Positions 11,364 to 23,100 of a DNA stretch of 64,000 nt are shown here, piece by piece (position 1 is the stretch's first letter; each line of letters starts with the position of its first letter). Source of the DNA: Triglochin maritima (Eukaryota; Streptophyta; Magnoliopsida; Alismatales; Juncaginaceae); contig OY821775.1 of assembly GCA_963682175.1 (NCBI GenBank), positions 11,318,501 to 11,382,500 of the forward strand, written 5' to 3'. Position numbers and translations under genes: made by a program. Below the pieces are notes generated by a model. The model made no database searches. It was given only the letters and a program-made list of their open reading frames with translations, and had not been told where the DNA came from.

Positions 11364-11980
11364 GGAAGAGATTGGTGGTGACCGGGTGAGCCAAAGCGTC
11401 GAATTCGAATCCGGTTGCATCACCAAATCAAGATTGGAGCTATTCAAGATTCAAGTTTGGTATAAAATTTCTATCTCTAAAATTTCTGAAAAATAGCTCT
11501 AATCTAGTTTATATGCTAAATTGTCATATCTTTAGAAGTTCAATTCATTGCAAATCATATACCCTATTCATTGAAAATCATTTATCACATCCATTGATTC
11601 TAAATGTCAAATTTTAAATGGATGTTAGAATAAGGCTTAAGTTGAAACTTAAATGAACTTAACTTGAATCATACTCATCGTTTCCATTTAGCCTTATTGA
11701 TAGGGGGAGCTTAAATGTTATATCTTTTATTAGAGTAATGAAGTGCAAAATTTAGGGGGAGCAACTTCATTACAAGACATCCAAATTCTATGCTTAAAGT
11801 CATATTTTTTATTTTTGATGGATGTCAAAGGGGGAGAGATAATTAAGGGGATAACTTGGAATTTGGCATAAAATTGAACAAAAACTATGCACATCCATAG
11901 GGGGAGCATTAATATGCATAGTTTACATATACAAATTCCATGTATTTAGATAGAATTAAGATATAGGTTGTCATCATCAA

Positions 11981-11990
11981 AAAGGGGGAG
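11981..11990 (+). other. Polypurine tract
   Basis: AAAGGGGGAG lies just before the 3' LTR and is the expected plus-strand primer. Several similar GGGGGAG blocks occur upstream at about 11700-11910, common in plant copia 3' leaders. The stretch 11364-11980 between gag and this tract is AT-rich with no coding sequence. Confidence 0.75.
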
Positions 11991-11992
11991 AT

Positions 11993-13534
11993 TGTTGGCT
12001 TTTTGGCCTTAATCTATGTTTTGATGATTTAATTAACCTAATCTTAATTATGATGATGTAGAGTAGCACACATATTGCATTGCATATATATAGTATTATG
12101 CTAACCTCTACAGGTGATCAAGACTCATGGAAGGAAGGAAATCAAGTCAAGATTTGTAATAAAGCTAAATGAAAACTTGTAATCTTGATTTTATTTTGAG
12201 TCTTAGGAACATGTGTAAATTGAGCATACAAGAGTTGAAAACCAATCACATACACAATAGGTTCCCTATAGAAGTCACACACGAAATTTCACATTATTTG
12301 GACTTCATTAGATCACCCAAACCTTAGTTGGAAATCACTTATAAACTTAAACCCAGATTTCATGTGTGAACCGGTCGACCGAACCAGTTCTCAGTTCGAC
12401 CGGTTTATAACAGACTCTCCACAGTGATTTTACCGAAATCTACCGGTCGACCGGCTCTACCTTTTCGGTCGACCGATCCCGGATTTTAATATGGCCGTTT
12501 TTCTTGTCGTATTCCTATAACGGTCGTATTCGTATAAAAAAAACTTAACCCCAAAAAACATTCGGTAACCGGTCGAACGAAGACCTTGTTTCGGTCGACC
12601 GGTTGAACATATTTTCAGAAACCAAATTCCCTGCTATCGGTCGACACATTTCTCGTTCGACCGATTGACCTTTGTCTCAACCGAATCCCCTTATCGGTCG
12701 ACCGCCCCATACTTTGGTTCGACCGATTCACTTAAGTAGAGTTAAGTTCTAGCTCGTTTGTCCGACCGAATATTCTTTTGTTCGACCGTTCTCTTTGAAA
12801 TCATGTCAACGGTCGACCGGTTTACTAGTTTCGGTCGACCGGTTCTGGACAGATTTGCAGCCCGATTTTCTGCTTTGTGTATCTTGCACAAAACCCAATC
12901 AAATCTATCCCCAACGGCTAGAATACCTTAGGAGCTTATAAATAGAGGATCAAGACTTGTTGTTAAAACAACTCTCCAACTCCAATTGTCCCAACTCATT
13001 AGAGAGAAACCTCAATCCTCAAAGCTCCCATTTCTACACTCTTTAAGCCTAAACTTCACACATTTGATCATATACTCATCCTACTCAAAGTGTGCTCAAT
13101 TAGAGAGTGAATCCCACTCAAGGTTACATTTGTTGTAAAGAGAGCAAGGGTCTTGGTGAAAGCCCAAGACAAGAAGCAAGGATTTCGGTGAAAGCCCGAA
13201 GTGATTCTCTCGGTTTGTGAGAGGTGGTGCCAAGCTCGGCGAGGGTTGTTCGCGAGCTTGAAGACTTGTAAACGGCGTTGCTCCCGGCCCGGAACGGGGA
13301 GGCATAGTGAAGACGCAAGAGGGGCTCGAACGGAGATTCGAGAGGGGCTTGCAAGAGAGGACGTAGGCGCGGCCGAACCTCTGTAAAACCGACGTGTCTT
13401 CTTTGTGGTTTGCATTACTTTCTACTTGTGTTTGATTTAGTTTAATTTCCGCTGCATTTCTTTGATCGATCAACCAAGTAGTTAATTAGGGCTTAAATAG
13501 TGATTAGTGGACCCATAACCCACACGATCCTACA
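11993..13534 (+). repeat. 3' LTR of the gag-only element
   Basis: A 1542-bp copy of the 5' LTR with the same palindrome array, TATA box (12937-12944) and ATCCTACA end. The differences noticed are a few single bases and a one-base change in an A-rich run near 12536. It is followed directly by the target-site repeat GAGAG. Confidence 0.93.
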
Positions 13535-13556
13535 GAGAGGCGACATAACAACCATG

Positions 13557-14715
13557 TGATGAGAATTAAATTTATACCGCAAGTGCACGACGTCAATGAA
13601 GACGTGACAAGTACGGGTCGAACAGAAGGAGGGAGAGATATTGTTATTTTTGTGATTTTCGATTTAGGAAAGAAAGAGAGAAAAATAAGGTTTGGTTTGA
13701 GATTTTTGGTTTTTTAATTTTCTAAAGCAAGAACAACAAAAGAAAAACTAATAGGAAAACAAATATGGATGAGAGTCCAGCGGGTGGGGGATTAGATATC
13801 GGGTTTTGTTTAGAGAATTCTGAAACTTATAATAAATCACATTAGTTATAAAGCATTACATGATAAATGACTCAACATAAACTCAAGTAATCAAAATATA
13901 CTAACACGAAATTAAAATAATAACGTAATATTCTTCTCATCACCCTAAATCCGTCACCCGCACCCTTTCGAGAGATTTGGAAACTCATGGATGGAGTGAA
14001 GGAGAAGGGGTCCTAGAGAAACTACAAAAGAAAACTAAAAATAAGAATTAAAAGAACATAATTTTATTACTAAAATATGGAACAAAAACTAAGACCCTTT
14101 ACAACAATGTTTCGGGGCTATTTATAGCCGATACAAGGAACCTAAGTATAAAATAAGAAAGTACACGCGTCAAAACATGACTGGACAAAATCCGGAGTCA
14201 CGGATCGCAAGGGGTGCGGCAGAATCGCCGCACTTTTGACTCAGATTTAATCCGGATTTTTCCTGTGTGTTTATGGTATGATTTAGCTGTCCTTTGCGCG
14301 TCTGGATTGATTATTTCCTTTCTTTTGAGCTCCGACTTTATTTCTTCATATATTTGGAGATCCAAATTGATTTTTCTTTAGAACTTCTCCAAAATAATAA
14401 AAGCTACTCGTAATTTGCAGTTGGGTCCTCGGCCTTTTGCAATTAAGTCCCTGGCTACTTTTGTGCTTAAGTCCTTGGCATTTTTATAATTAGGTCTTGA
14501 ATGCTTTTATGCTTGGATGAACTTCAATTTGAATCCCGATAATCTTGAACTTGGTAGAAATGAGTCTCTTGCACGCGTTTATGCTCAGGACATGGGTAAT
14601 TTGCATTCGGACCCCTGTATTCTGTAAATCAGACTAAACACATACCTTAGTAGCATTTAATGATATAAAATTAATCTAAATGAAAGACATATGATGCAAT
14701 GTATGCAATGCATCA
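13557..14715 (-). repeat. Solo LTR, second family (copy 1)
   Basis: This 1159-bp LTR runs from TGATGAGAATTAAATTT to CAATGCATCA and is flanked by CCATG on both sides (13552-13556 and 14716-14720). A TATAAATAG box is on the minus strand (plus-strand 14118-14126), so its transcription direction is probably minus. A GTGCGGC...GCCGCAC hairpin lies at about 14214-14233. There is no palindrome array like those of the other LTRs. It matches the LTR at 15397-16594, but each has its own target-site duplication, so they are two separate solo LTRs. Confidence 0.85.
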
Positions 14716-15396
14716 CCATGCCATGTCCTCTGTTTGGAATGGCACCGTTACCATGGAGTTTAAGACTTTTGGTCCATCTGACCTTGGTGTGTTGACCTTG
14801 GTGTAGTGTACGCATTTGGATCATGGTTTTAGACTTTGATTGGTTTGGATTTGATAAACCATTTCAGTCTTAGGCTTAGTTTGGATGCAACTTCCAAATG
14901 TCAGCTTCTGGGAATGTGGATCCAAGAGCAGCTTTTTCTTGAATGTTGAGAGTTGTTTGGATAGGTAGAAGGCTTCTGGTAGTTCTTGTTAAAGGAAATT
15001 CCTAAATTGCCCTCAAGCTTTGATTAAATAAAAATTCATTATAAACTCATTGCAATAGAGGAACTTTGGTTTTCAATTCAACATTGCTTTCGAAAGTCTT
15101 ACCATGGTGGAATTCTCTAGTTGATTCGCAGGCAGTGGACATAGGAGTGTTCCTGAAATCCAATATATTTTCTCTTGTTAACCATAGGGCACTCCTTCTG
15201 TGATCTTCTGGACGACTGTTGCTTGTCCTAGGTGTTTGGTTTCCTGGACTTCCGAGTTGTGAGTGTCTTTCCGTTGGGGGATGTGAGTGTGTGAGCGGCC
15301 AGTCTTCACCTTCTCAGTTTCCGTCTTCATCACCTAAGTTCACGGCAGGATCGTCATTCACACAAAGCTCGTACTCATTCAGTTGGTGGGGGACAT
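14716..15396. other. Spacer between two solo LTRs
   Basis: No gene or element is recognised in this 680-bp stretch. It is not the internal region of a retrotransposon, because the LTRs on either side carry different target-site duplications and there is no primer-binding site. Confidence 0.6.
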
Positions 15397-16594
15397 TGGT
15401 GAGAATTAAATTTATAACGCAAGTGCACGGTGTCAATGAAGACGTGACAAATACGGGTCGAACACAAGGAGGGAGAGATATTGTTATTTTGTGATTTTCG
15501 ATTAAGGAAAGAAAGAGAGAGTAATATGTTTGGTTTGAGATTTTTGGTTTTTAATTATCTAAAGGGAGAACAACAAAAACAAATTAAAAATGAAGTAAAG
15601 ATGGATAGGAGTCCAGTGGGTGGAGGTTTAGATATCGGGTTTAGATTAGAGAATCCTGAAACTTATAATAAATCATATTAGTTATAAAGCATTACATGAT
15701 AAATGACTCAACATAAACTCAAGTAATTAAAATATACTAACACGAAATTAAAATAATAAATTTATTCTTCTTCTCATCACCCTAAATCCGTCACCCCCAC
15801 CCTTTGGAGAGAGTTAGAAACTCATGGTTGGAGGGAAGGAGAAGGGGTCCTAGAGAAACTACAAAAGAAAACTAAAAACAAGAAATAAAAGAAAAGAATT
15901 TTATTCCTAAAATATGGAACAACAACTAAGACTCTTTACAACAACGTTTCGGGGCTATTTATAGCCGATACAAGGGACCTAAGTATAAAATATGAAAGTA
16001 CATGTGTCAAGACACGACTAGACAAAATTCGGAGCCACAGATCGCAAGGGGTGCGGCATTTCCGCCGCACAATACATGTAAGATGCGGCGATTCCGCCGC
16101 AATATCTGCTCTGATTTAATCCGGATTTTTCCTGTGTGTTTATGGAATGATTTAATTATCCTTTGCGCGTCTGGATTGATTTCTTTCCTTTCTTTTGAGC
16201 TCCGAATTAATTCCTTCATATATTTGGAGATCCAAATTGATTTTTCTTTAGAACTTCTCCAAAATAATATTTTGGTACTTTAATTTGCATTCGGGTCCTC
16301 GGCTTTTTGCAATTAAGTCCCTGACTACTTTTGTGTTTAAGTCCTTGGCGTTTTTGTAATTAGGTCTTTGAATGCTTTTATGCTTGGATGGACTTCCATT
16401 TGAATCCCGATAATCTTGTATTGGTCTTTATGATAGAAATGAGTCTCTTGCACGCATGTATGCTCGGGATATGGGTAATTTGCATTCAGGTCCCTGTATT
16501 ATGTAAATAAGACTAAACACATACCTTAGTAGCATTTATTGATATAAAATTAATCTAAATGAAAGACATATGATGCAATGTATGCAATGCATCA
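15397..16594 (-). repeat. Solo LTR, second family (copy 2)
   Basis: This 1198-bp LTR runs from TGGTGAGAATTAAATTT to CAATGCATCA and is flanked by GACAT (15392-15396 and 16595-16599). The minus-strand TATA box is at plus 15955-15963. It carries two adjacent GC-rich hairpins (about 16048-16110, GTGCGGC...GCCGCAC and TGCGGCG...CGCCGCA), where copy 1 has one. Confidence 0.87.
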
Positions 16595-16990
16595 GACATC
16601 AACTTCAACATTGTCTTCAGGGACAACTATCTCACCCATGGTAGCCGTGGGATCTGTTGGGGGTACAAAAGTCTCAACCTCACTCATAACTTCTCCGATA
16701 AAGTTGGGAATGGCTGACGCTTCAACAAGTACGTTCTTTTTAATTGGAGTGACACATAAAGAAATATTGTCCTGTAATATTTCAGAGATGAAGAAACGAA
16801 CGTCATAATCGTATGTAATTACAACATGTCTCAATTGGTGCCCTAGTGTTCTATAAGGGGCCTCCACTAACTGCTCATACTTCAACTTATCCACACCAAA
16901 CGCCTTATGCAAAATTTCAAGTAGTTGAAGGTATGTTACATCTTTTTTTATCGTGATCTCTTTACTCTTGCCATCCTTGAAAAATCATTT
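16595..16990 (-). pseudogene. Possible MULE transposase N-terminal fragment
   Basis: On the minus strand the stretch encodes a ubiquitin-fold-like pattern: ITIKKDVTYLQLLEILHKAF, then KYEQLVEAPYRTLG, VVITYDYDVRFFISEI and ISLCVTPI. This resembles the N-terminal domain of Mutator-like (MuDR) transposases. A stop codon lies upstream of this segment and the solo LTR truncates the other side. No catalytic region is visible. I am not sure of the family; it could be another captured domain. Confidence 0.35.
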
Positions 16991-17914
16991 TCTACCATCC
17001 ATTTCTCAAACACCATTGTACGCAGCCAAAACGTAACAATCGTACCTAATACGTCAAGTAGACTCAAGAACAAACTAGTTCAATCGAACTCCAATCAATG
17101 ATAACAATCAAGCATTCACATCGACTCACACTATCGCGAAACCGTCGAGTAGACTCTATTTGAATCGAGCTTCAAAACAATTTCAATTATTGAGGAAACA
17201 CATCAAGCCTATCTATCGCGTATCGCCGAGTACGATCGAGTATCGTCTGCCATCCCCTTCAACCATCACAAATGTTCATTCGTCGAGCACTACCGAGCGC
17301 GATCGAGCATAACACCTGCACAAAAGGTAGATTCAAACAAAACTTGAACAAACAAAATACATCGACACGTTGGCTGATGAAAATGGAAAGAAAATGCAAC
17401 AAAGTAACACCCACATCATTTTTTCACAATTTCACTTACCAATTCTCTTTGTTGACCGGTTTCTCCACCAAGAATACTAAAACAACTTCTGCATTCCGGT
17501 GGGAGTCTGCCGGAAGGCCGAAGGGGACGATATCACTTATATAACGACTATTGTTGCCTCGATCTGGTCTTCACTACCAACTTAAAAATCTAAGCTCGAT
17601 GCGACTGAAAGAGAGAAAGAAAGAGAGTTCCAAGGAGAAAGGAAGAAAGAGGGGAATTGTCGATTTAGGCAGGGGTATCTTGGAGAGAAGTGGAAAAATA
17701 AACATATTTTCAGAGGAAGTCAAAATGAATGTTCTTTTTCAGAAGTTGAGACACTTTATACATAGAAACTCAAATTTGTCTTTACTATCTACTAAAAGAA
17801 AAATTACCCGAATCAGATAGGAGAATAAAAGGTTACAAACTAAACAATAAGCAGTGAATGATAGTATGGGCCGTACAAGTTTATATAAATCTTTCACATG
17901 CCACAACTATTACA
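16991..17914. other. Unassigned stretch left of the gypsy element
   Basis: No gene recognised. Between about 17100 and 17300 there are several short CGAGTA/CGAGCA-containing phrases (ATCGAGC, GTCGAGTAGAC, GAGTATCG) that look like degenerate repeats. A purine-rich stretch is at about 17600-17660. The open frames are short and look accidental. Confidence 0.4.
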
Positions 17915-17919
17915 TAAGT

Positions 17920-20044
17920 TGTTAGACCCTAACCTAGGGTTAGTAGACTTTTGTTGGTTAGAGTGTGGTTTGCATGGGGAAATGGGGTTGCAGGTGGGTG
18001 CATGGGAAGGGGAAGAGGCGGGGTTACTGTAGCATCCGAGTTAAATAGGGCTTTTCTTCTTCTTTCTTCTCCTTTCTCATTTCTCCTTCCTCATTTCTTC
18101 CTTCCCTTCCTTGCTGGTGCGTGTGGTGGCAAGCAGCTGAGGAGGAGACCGGAGATCGCGCGGCGTGAGGCGTGCGGAGTCGAGCGCGCGGGGAGATCAC
18201 CGGAGGCGACGTGCGTGAGCGGAGCTCCGGCGTTTCGTCGTCGTGGTTGAGGTATGCCGCTCCTTAGTGTGGTTTGTTTATTACCCTCATGTGAGGGATG
18301 CGTTGGTCGAGTCGGGGGAGGTCGGAGACCTCTCCGGCGACGCGTTTCTTCTAAAATCCTCGGCTGGCGCGAGGTTGAAGACGACCAACGGTCGACCGGA
18401 CCCTTCGGGCGGTCAACCGTTTTAGCACTGTTTGCCCGACTTTAACCTTCACCGGTCGAACGATGCCTTGGTGCGGTCGACCGGTAGCGCATTATTGCTG
18501 GTGAGTTGGGATTTTCTACCTGTTGTCGGTCGACCGGTCCTTGTTGTGTTCGACCGGAACTTAAGTGTACCTGTTAGTTTGCATGTTTCGTTCGACCGAT
18601 CGATTGTTGTTCGACCGATTATATGACTTAGAATAATAGGTTGACCCTGTCTGTTTTCGGTCGACCGAGACCCCTGAGTCGGTCGACCGATAGAGTGGAA
18701 TTTAGTGTTGACCAGACTCCGGATTTTGACCTCGTTCGGTCGACCGGTTTTAGACCCTTGTTCGACCGTTGGGGGGTTCTGTTATGAGCGCAGCGGTAGA
18801 CCGTTTTAGGAGTACGGTCGACCGATTCCTTTCTGGAACCGGTCGACCGAATCACCTCTTCCGGTCGACCGTTTGGGCCCAGGACAGAATTCCTGGTTCC
18901 CTTTTTGGACACCAACTTTGCCACGGAAACCCGTGTCCTCGCCTTGTGCGTGAGCCGGGAGGTGACGGTGGGCGCGTGATGCGTGCCTACCCAGGGACCG
19001 CCGTTGGGAAGAGTGTGGGTGTTCGGGACGCGTCACCTCCATGTATGGACCGTGACCTTTGAGTTGTTTGGACTTATTGTAGTATAGCAGGCCTGAGGGA
19101 TCGCGGATCCCAGTGTTGATGTTGTGCGGGCACGCAACTGGTGTTGGGTGAGGTGACTACCGGCCCACGGGCTACGGAGGTTGCTACCCTGCTGTTATAG
19201 CGGCGCTGTTGGTGTTCGCGGCTCGAGGAGCCTGATGACCTGGCAGACTTCGGTCTGGTTTTGTCCGATGCTGTGCCGGACTGTTGTGATGGACCACCGA
19301 TGCTGTGCCGGTGATGCCGCCGAGGTTGTGCCGGCGATGGTGATTGTTGAGCCGAGGCTGTTCCGGCTATGTTGTTTTCCTCGGCTGGGCACCTACCGAG
19401 ATGTTGTTGTTATACCTTCCGGGCGACGGCCCCGTTGGTCCCTGTGGCTCCGACCACTGAGATTTGCAGATCTGTATTCTATCGGCCCGCAGGCGTGACA
19501 GAGGCTCCCTGCCGAACCCTTGAGTAGTGTAGCTGCGTGTGGGGGGTGCGATGTCGCGTGCTGTAAGACTGCATGTGCCTGCAGTAGGTCTCCTCGGGAG
19601 ACTCGTTGTTGATTGTCGGACTGATGTCCTGTTTTACCCTTCGGGGGGACTGTTTTACTTTCTGTTGATGCCATGACATGCTACTAGTATGATAGGTTCA
19701 TTGTGTAATGCATGCATATATAGGTGAGTTGGCATACGGAGTTTCCTTCTGGAAACTCAGGCATTGTTGTTATATATTTTCAGGACCGCAGTAGGTCCAG
19801 TGGGGTGGTGATCGGCGGGCGCGCGCGTTTGGAGTCGGATCCTCTAGTCAGACCACTGAGGTCCACATGATTACGTTTATCTTCCCTTGTCGTTTTGTTG
19901 TAATCATGTATTCATTTTGGCAAACTCTGATGTATTATGGTGCACCGCCTATTTATTTATGAAAAGTAACAGTCCCGCCTTGATTATTGTGCTCTTGATC
20001 TTGTTTATGAATTTTTAAATTTTCCGCTGTTTCGGGATGTTACA
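17920..20044 (+). repeat. 5' LTR of gypsy element, full length with palindrome array
   Basis: The 2125-bp LTR runs from TGTTAGACCCTAACC to GGGATGTTACA. A donor-like GAG|GTATGCC (GT at 18252-18253) and an acceptor-like TATATTTTCAG (AG at 19782-19783) could remove a 1.5-kb leader intron. The CGGTCGACCG-type array (about 18388-18872) lies inside it. Positions 18208-19271 are absent from the 3' LTR. Confidence 0.9.
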
Positions 20045-20047
20045 ACT

Positions 20048-20059
20048 TGGTATCAGAGC
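20048..20059 (+). other. Primer-binding site of gypsy element
   Basis: TGGTATCAGAGC starts four bases after the 5' LTR and matches the complement of the 3' end of initiator methionine tRNA. Confidence 0.88.
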
Positions 20060-20170
20060 GGTCGATTCCTATGCGGTTCCCAATGAAATCACCCTTGTAG
20101 TAATAGGAAGCATGCATTTTATCTTTTAGCATGCATACATGGCTGAAGTTGTGATTGTTTCTTCTGTCAG

Positions 20171-23100
20171 ATGGCACCTAGGCGCGTGAGGAGTTCTACA
20201 CGCGATCGTACTTCCAGTGACGACACATCTGGTGCCCATTGGGACAGGTTGGGTGAGTTTCTGGAGCGTCAGGCAGCTCAGAGCGCCCAAGGCGGAGTGG
20301 GAGCTGAGCACGATCGGTTCATGCGTCAGCACCCGCCGACTTTCGATGGCAGGAGGGCCCCAGAGGTCGCAGAGGACTGGATCTTCCGTATGGAGAAGAT
20401 CTTCCGTGCTATTGGAGTAGCACCTGAGAGGATGGTGGAGCTGGCCACCTATGTGTTTGACGGCGAGGCCGCCAACTGGTGGAGGTCTACGTCCACAGTT
20501 CTGTTTGAGGATCGTGTGGATGTGAGCTGGGAGGAGTTCTTAGAGGTGTTTCATGAGCAGTACTTTCCCCAGCATGTCAGAGATCAGAAGAGGGAGGAGT
20601 TCATGTCGCTCGAGCAGAAAGAGATGACTCTGGCGAGCTACATCAGCAGGTTCAACGCCTTGGAGCGTTACTGCCCAGAGATTTGTGTGACCCCAGAGCA
20701 GCGGGCGAGGAAGTTCGTGAAGGGACTGAGACAGCCGCTTCGTTCTCGGGTGATCAACAGCATGCCGCGGACCCTTGCAGATGCGGTGAAGCACGCTACG
20801 ATCATCGAGCAGGACCAGAGGGAGTGTAATCAGGAGGCGCGGAAGGCGCCAGTGAGCACAGTTAGCAGGGCAGCTGATCGTGGGGCAGGAAGACCGGGTA
20901 AGAGACCCAGGTTCGATGGAGGAGGAGCACATCAGTCAGGGGCGTGCACTTACTGCGGGAGGTTCCATCCAGGGCAGGAGTGTCCCCGTCGGACTGGAGT
21001 GTGCATGGGTTGTGGTCAGATGGGACACTTTGTCCGTGACTGTCCTCAGAGGCAGGGCGAGCCGAGCAGGAGGCCAGGACCACCAGTAGTAGGCAGAGGC
21101 GGAGGCAGCCGGCCAGTTGTTCCGCCGGGCCAGAGCAGGAGGACCGGGCGGGTCTTTACTATCCAGGCTGAGGAGGCGAGGGACTCCAACACCGTCGTGG
21201 AAGGTACGCTTTCAGTTTCTGGTTCTGTAGCGCGCGTGTTGTTTGATTGTGGCGCCACTCACTCCTTCATTTCGGAGAAGTTTGCTGGCGAGTTGGGTCG
21301 GACCCCTGTGCGGCTGACTGATGTTTTGGAGGTCAGCACGCCCATGGGAGAGGTGGGCACTGTGGGGAGCTATTTCCCCGGCACCACAGTGGCTTCGGGA
21401 GACCAGGATTTTCCGGCAGATCTGGTCTTGTTACCGATGGTGGACTTCGACGTCATACTGGGGATGGACTGGCTGTCACAGTACGACGTGCGAGTCTTTT
21501 GCCGTGAGAAGAAGATCCTAATTCCGATGGAGGGTGTGCCAGATGTTCTGATAAGAGGTGCGAGGAGCAGAGGGGGTCGTCTGATTGTGTCTGCGGTTAA
21601 GGCACAGAGACTGTTACAGCAGGGATGCAGAGCGTTTGTGGCCACGCTAGTAGTCCCTGATCCTGAGACAAGGAGGCTGGAGGATATAGAGGTAGTGCAG
21701 GAATTTCCAGACGTTTTTCCAGCAGAGATTCCAGCGTTACCACCGCACCGAGAGATTGAGTTCAGCATCGAGTTGGTTGCGGGTACGACACCTCAGTCGA
21801 AGGCACCTTATCGGATGGCACCTGCTGAGTTGACGGAGCTGAAGAAGCAGTTGCAGGAGTTGATGGAGTCCGGGTTCATTCGACCGAGTGTTTCTCCATG
21901 GGGAGCGCCCGTGCTCTTCGTGAAGAAGAAGGATGGATCGTTGCGGATGTGCATCGACTACAGGATGTTGAATAAGGTTACCGTTCGGAACCGGTACCCT
22001 TTGCCCAGGATTGATGATTTGTTCGATCAGTTGCAGACGGCGAGAGTGTTCTCGAAGATCGATCTGCGTTCGGGCTACCATCAGTTGCGGATCAGGGAGG
22101 CGGATGTTCAGAAGACAGCCTTCCGGGCGCGGTACGGCCACTATGAGTTCTTGGTGATGCCTTTTGGACTGACGAATGCGCCTGCGGCATTCATGGATCT
22201 GATGAATAGGACCTTCCAGCCGTACCTTGACAAATTCGTCGTGGTGTTCGTGGATGACATTTTGGTATATTCGCCTGACAGGGAGCAGCATCGAGAGCAC
22301 CTGAGGATTGTGCTGGGCATCTTGAGGGAGCAGCAACTTTATGCCAAATACACGAAGTGTGAGTTCTGGTTGGATCAGGTGGCTTTTCTGGGGCATATTG
22401 TGTCAGCAGATGGGATTTCAGTGGATCCGGCGAAGGTCGAGACAGTGACTCAGTGGAGAGCCCCGACGAGCGTGACTGAGATCAGGAGTTTCGTAGGTCT
22501 GGCAGGGTATTACAGGCGGTTTATCCAGGATTTCTCCAAGCTTGCGTCACCGCTGACAGCATTGACGCAGAAGGGCGTCAAGTTCGTTTGGTCCCAGAAG
22601 TGCGAGGACAGCTTTCAGGAGCTAAAGAGGCGTTTGACGTCAGCACCTATTCTGACACTACCGAGTGGCAGTGGAGGCTACGTGATTTACAGTGATGCAT
22701 CAGGAGTAGGCTTGGGTTGTGTCCTGATGCAGCATGGGAAGGTGGTCGCGTACGCTTCGAGGCAGCTGAAGGCGCATGAGAAGAACTACCCTACGCATGA
22801 TCTGGAGTTGGCGGCGGTAGTTCATGCATTGAAGAGCTGGCGGCACTATCTGTATGGCGAGCAGTTCGAGGTCTTCACCGATCATCAGAGTCTGAAGTAC
22901 TTGTTCTCTCAGAAGGAGCTGAACATGAGGCAGCGCAGATGGCTCGAGTTCCTTAAGGACTACGACTTCACCATTTCCTATCACCCGGGGAAGGCGAATT
23001 CGGTTGCGGATGCACTGAGCAGGAAGGTGGAGGTTTCTGTTGCGAGTCTGTGCATCCAGGAGTGGAGGCTACTCGAGGCTTTGTCTGAATGGAGTCCATT

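Larger units (their letters stand above)
8600..13534 (+). mobile_element. Complete gag-only (non-autonomous) LTR retrotransposon
   Basis: The element is 4935 bp long and flanked by the target-site duplication GAGAG (8595-8599 and 13535-13539). It has two LTRs (8600-10142 and 11993-13534), a primer-binding site complementary to initiator methionine tRNA, one open gag-like frame, and a polypurine tract. No protease, integrase, reverse transcriptase or RNase H is present, so it must use enzymes from another element. The LTRs differ at only about five positions that I could see, so insertion was recent. It fits the published TR-GAG or internally deleted copia type. A related solo LTR sits at 46106-47880. 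Confidence 0.92.

Noticed and set aside
13557..16594. Two similar LTRs 680 bp apart as one small retrotransposon
   Set aside because: Each has its own 5-bp duplication (CCATG and GACAT), and there is no primer-binding site or polypurine tract between them.
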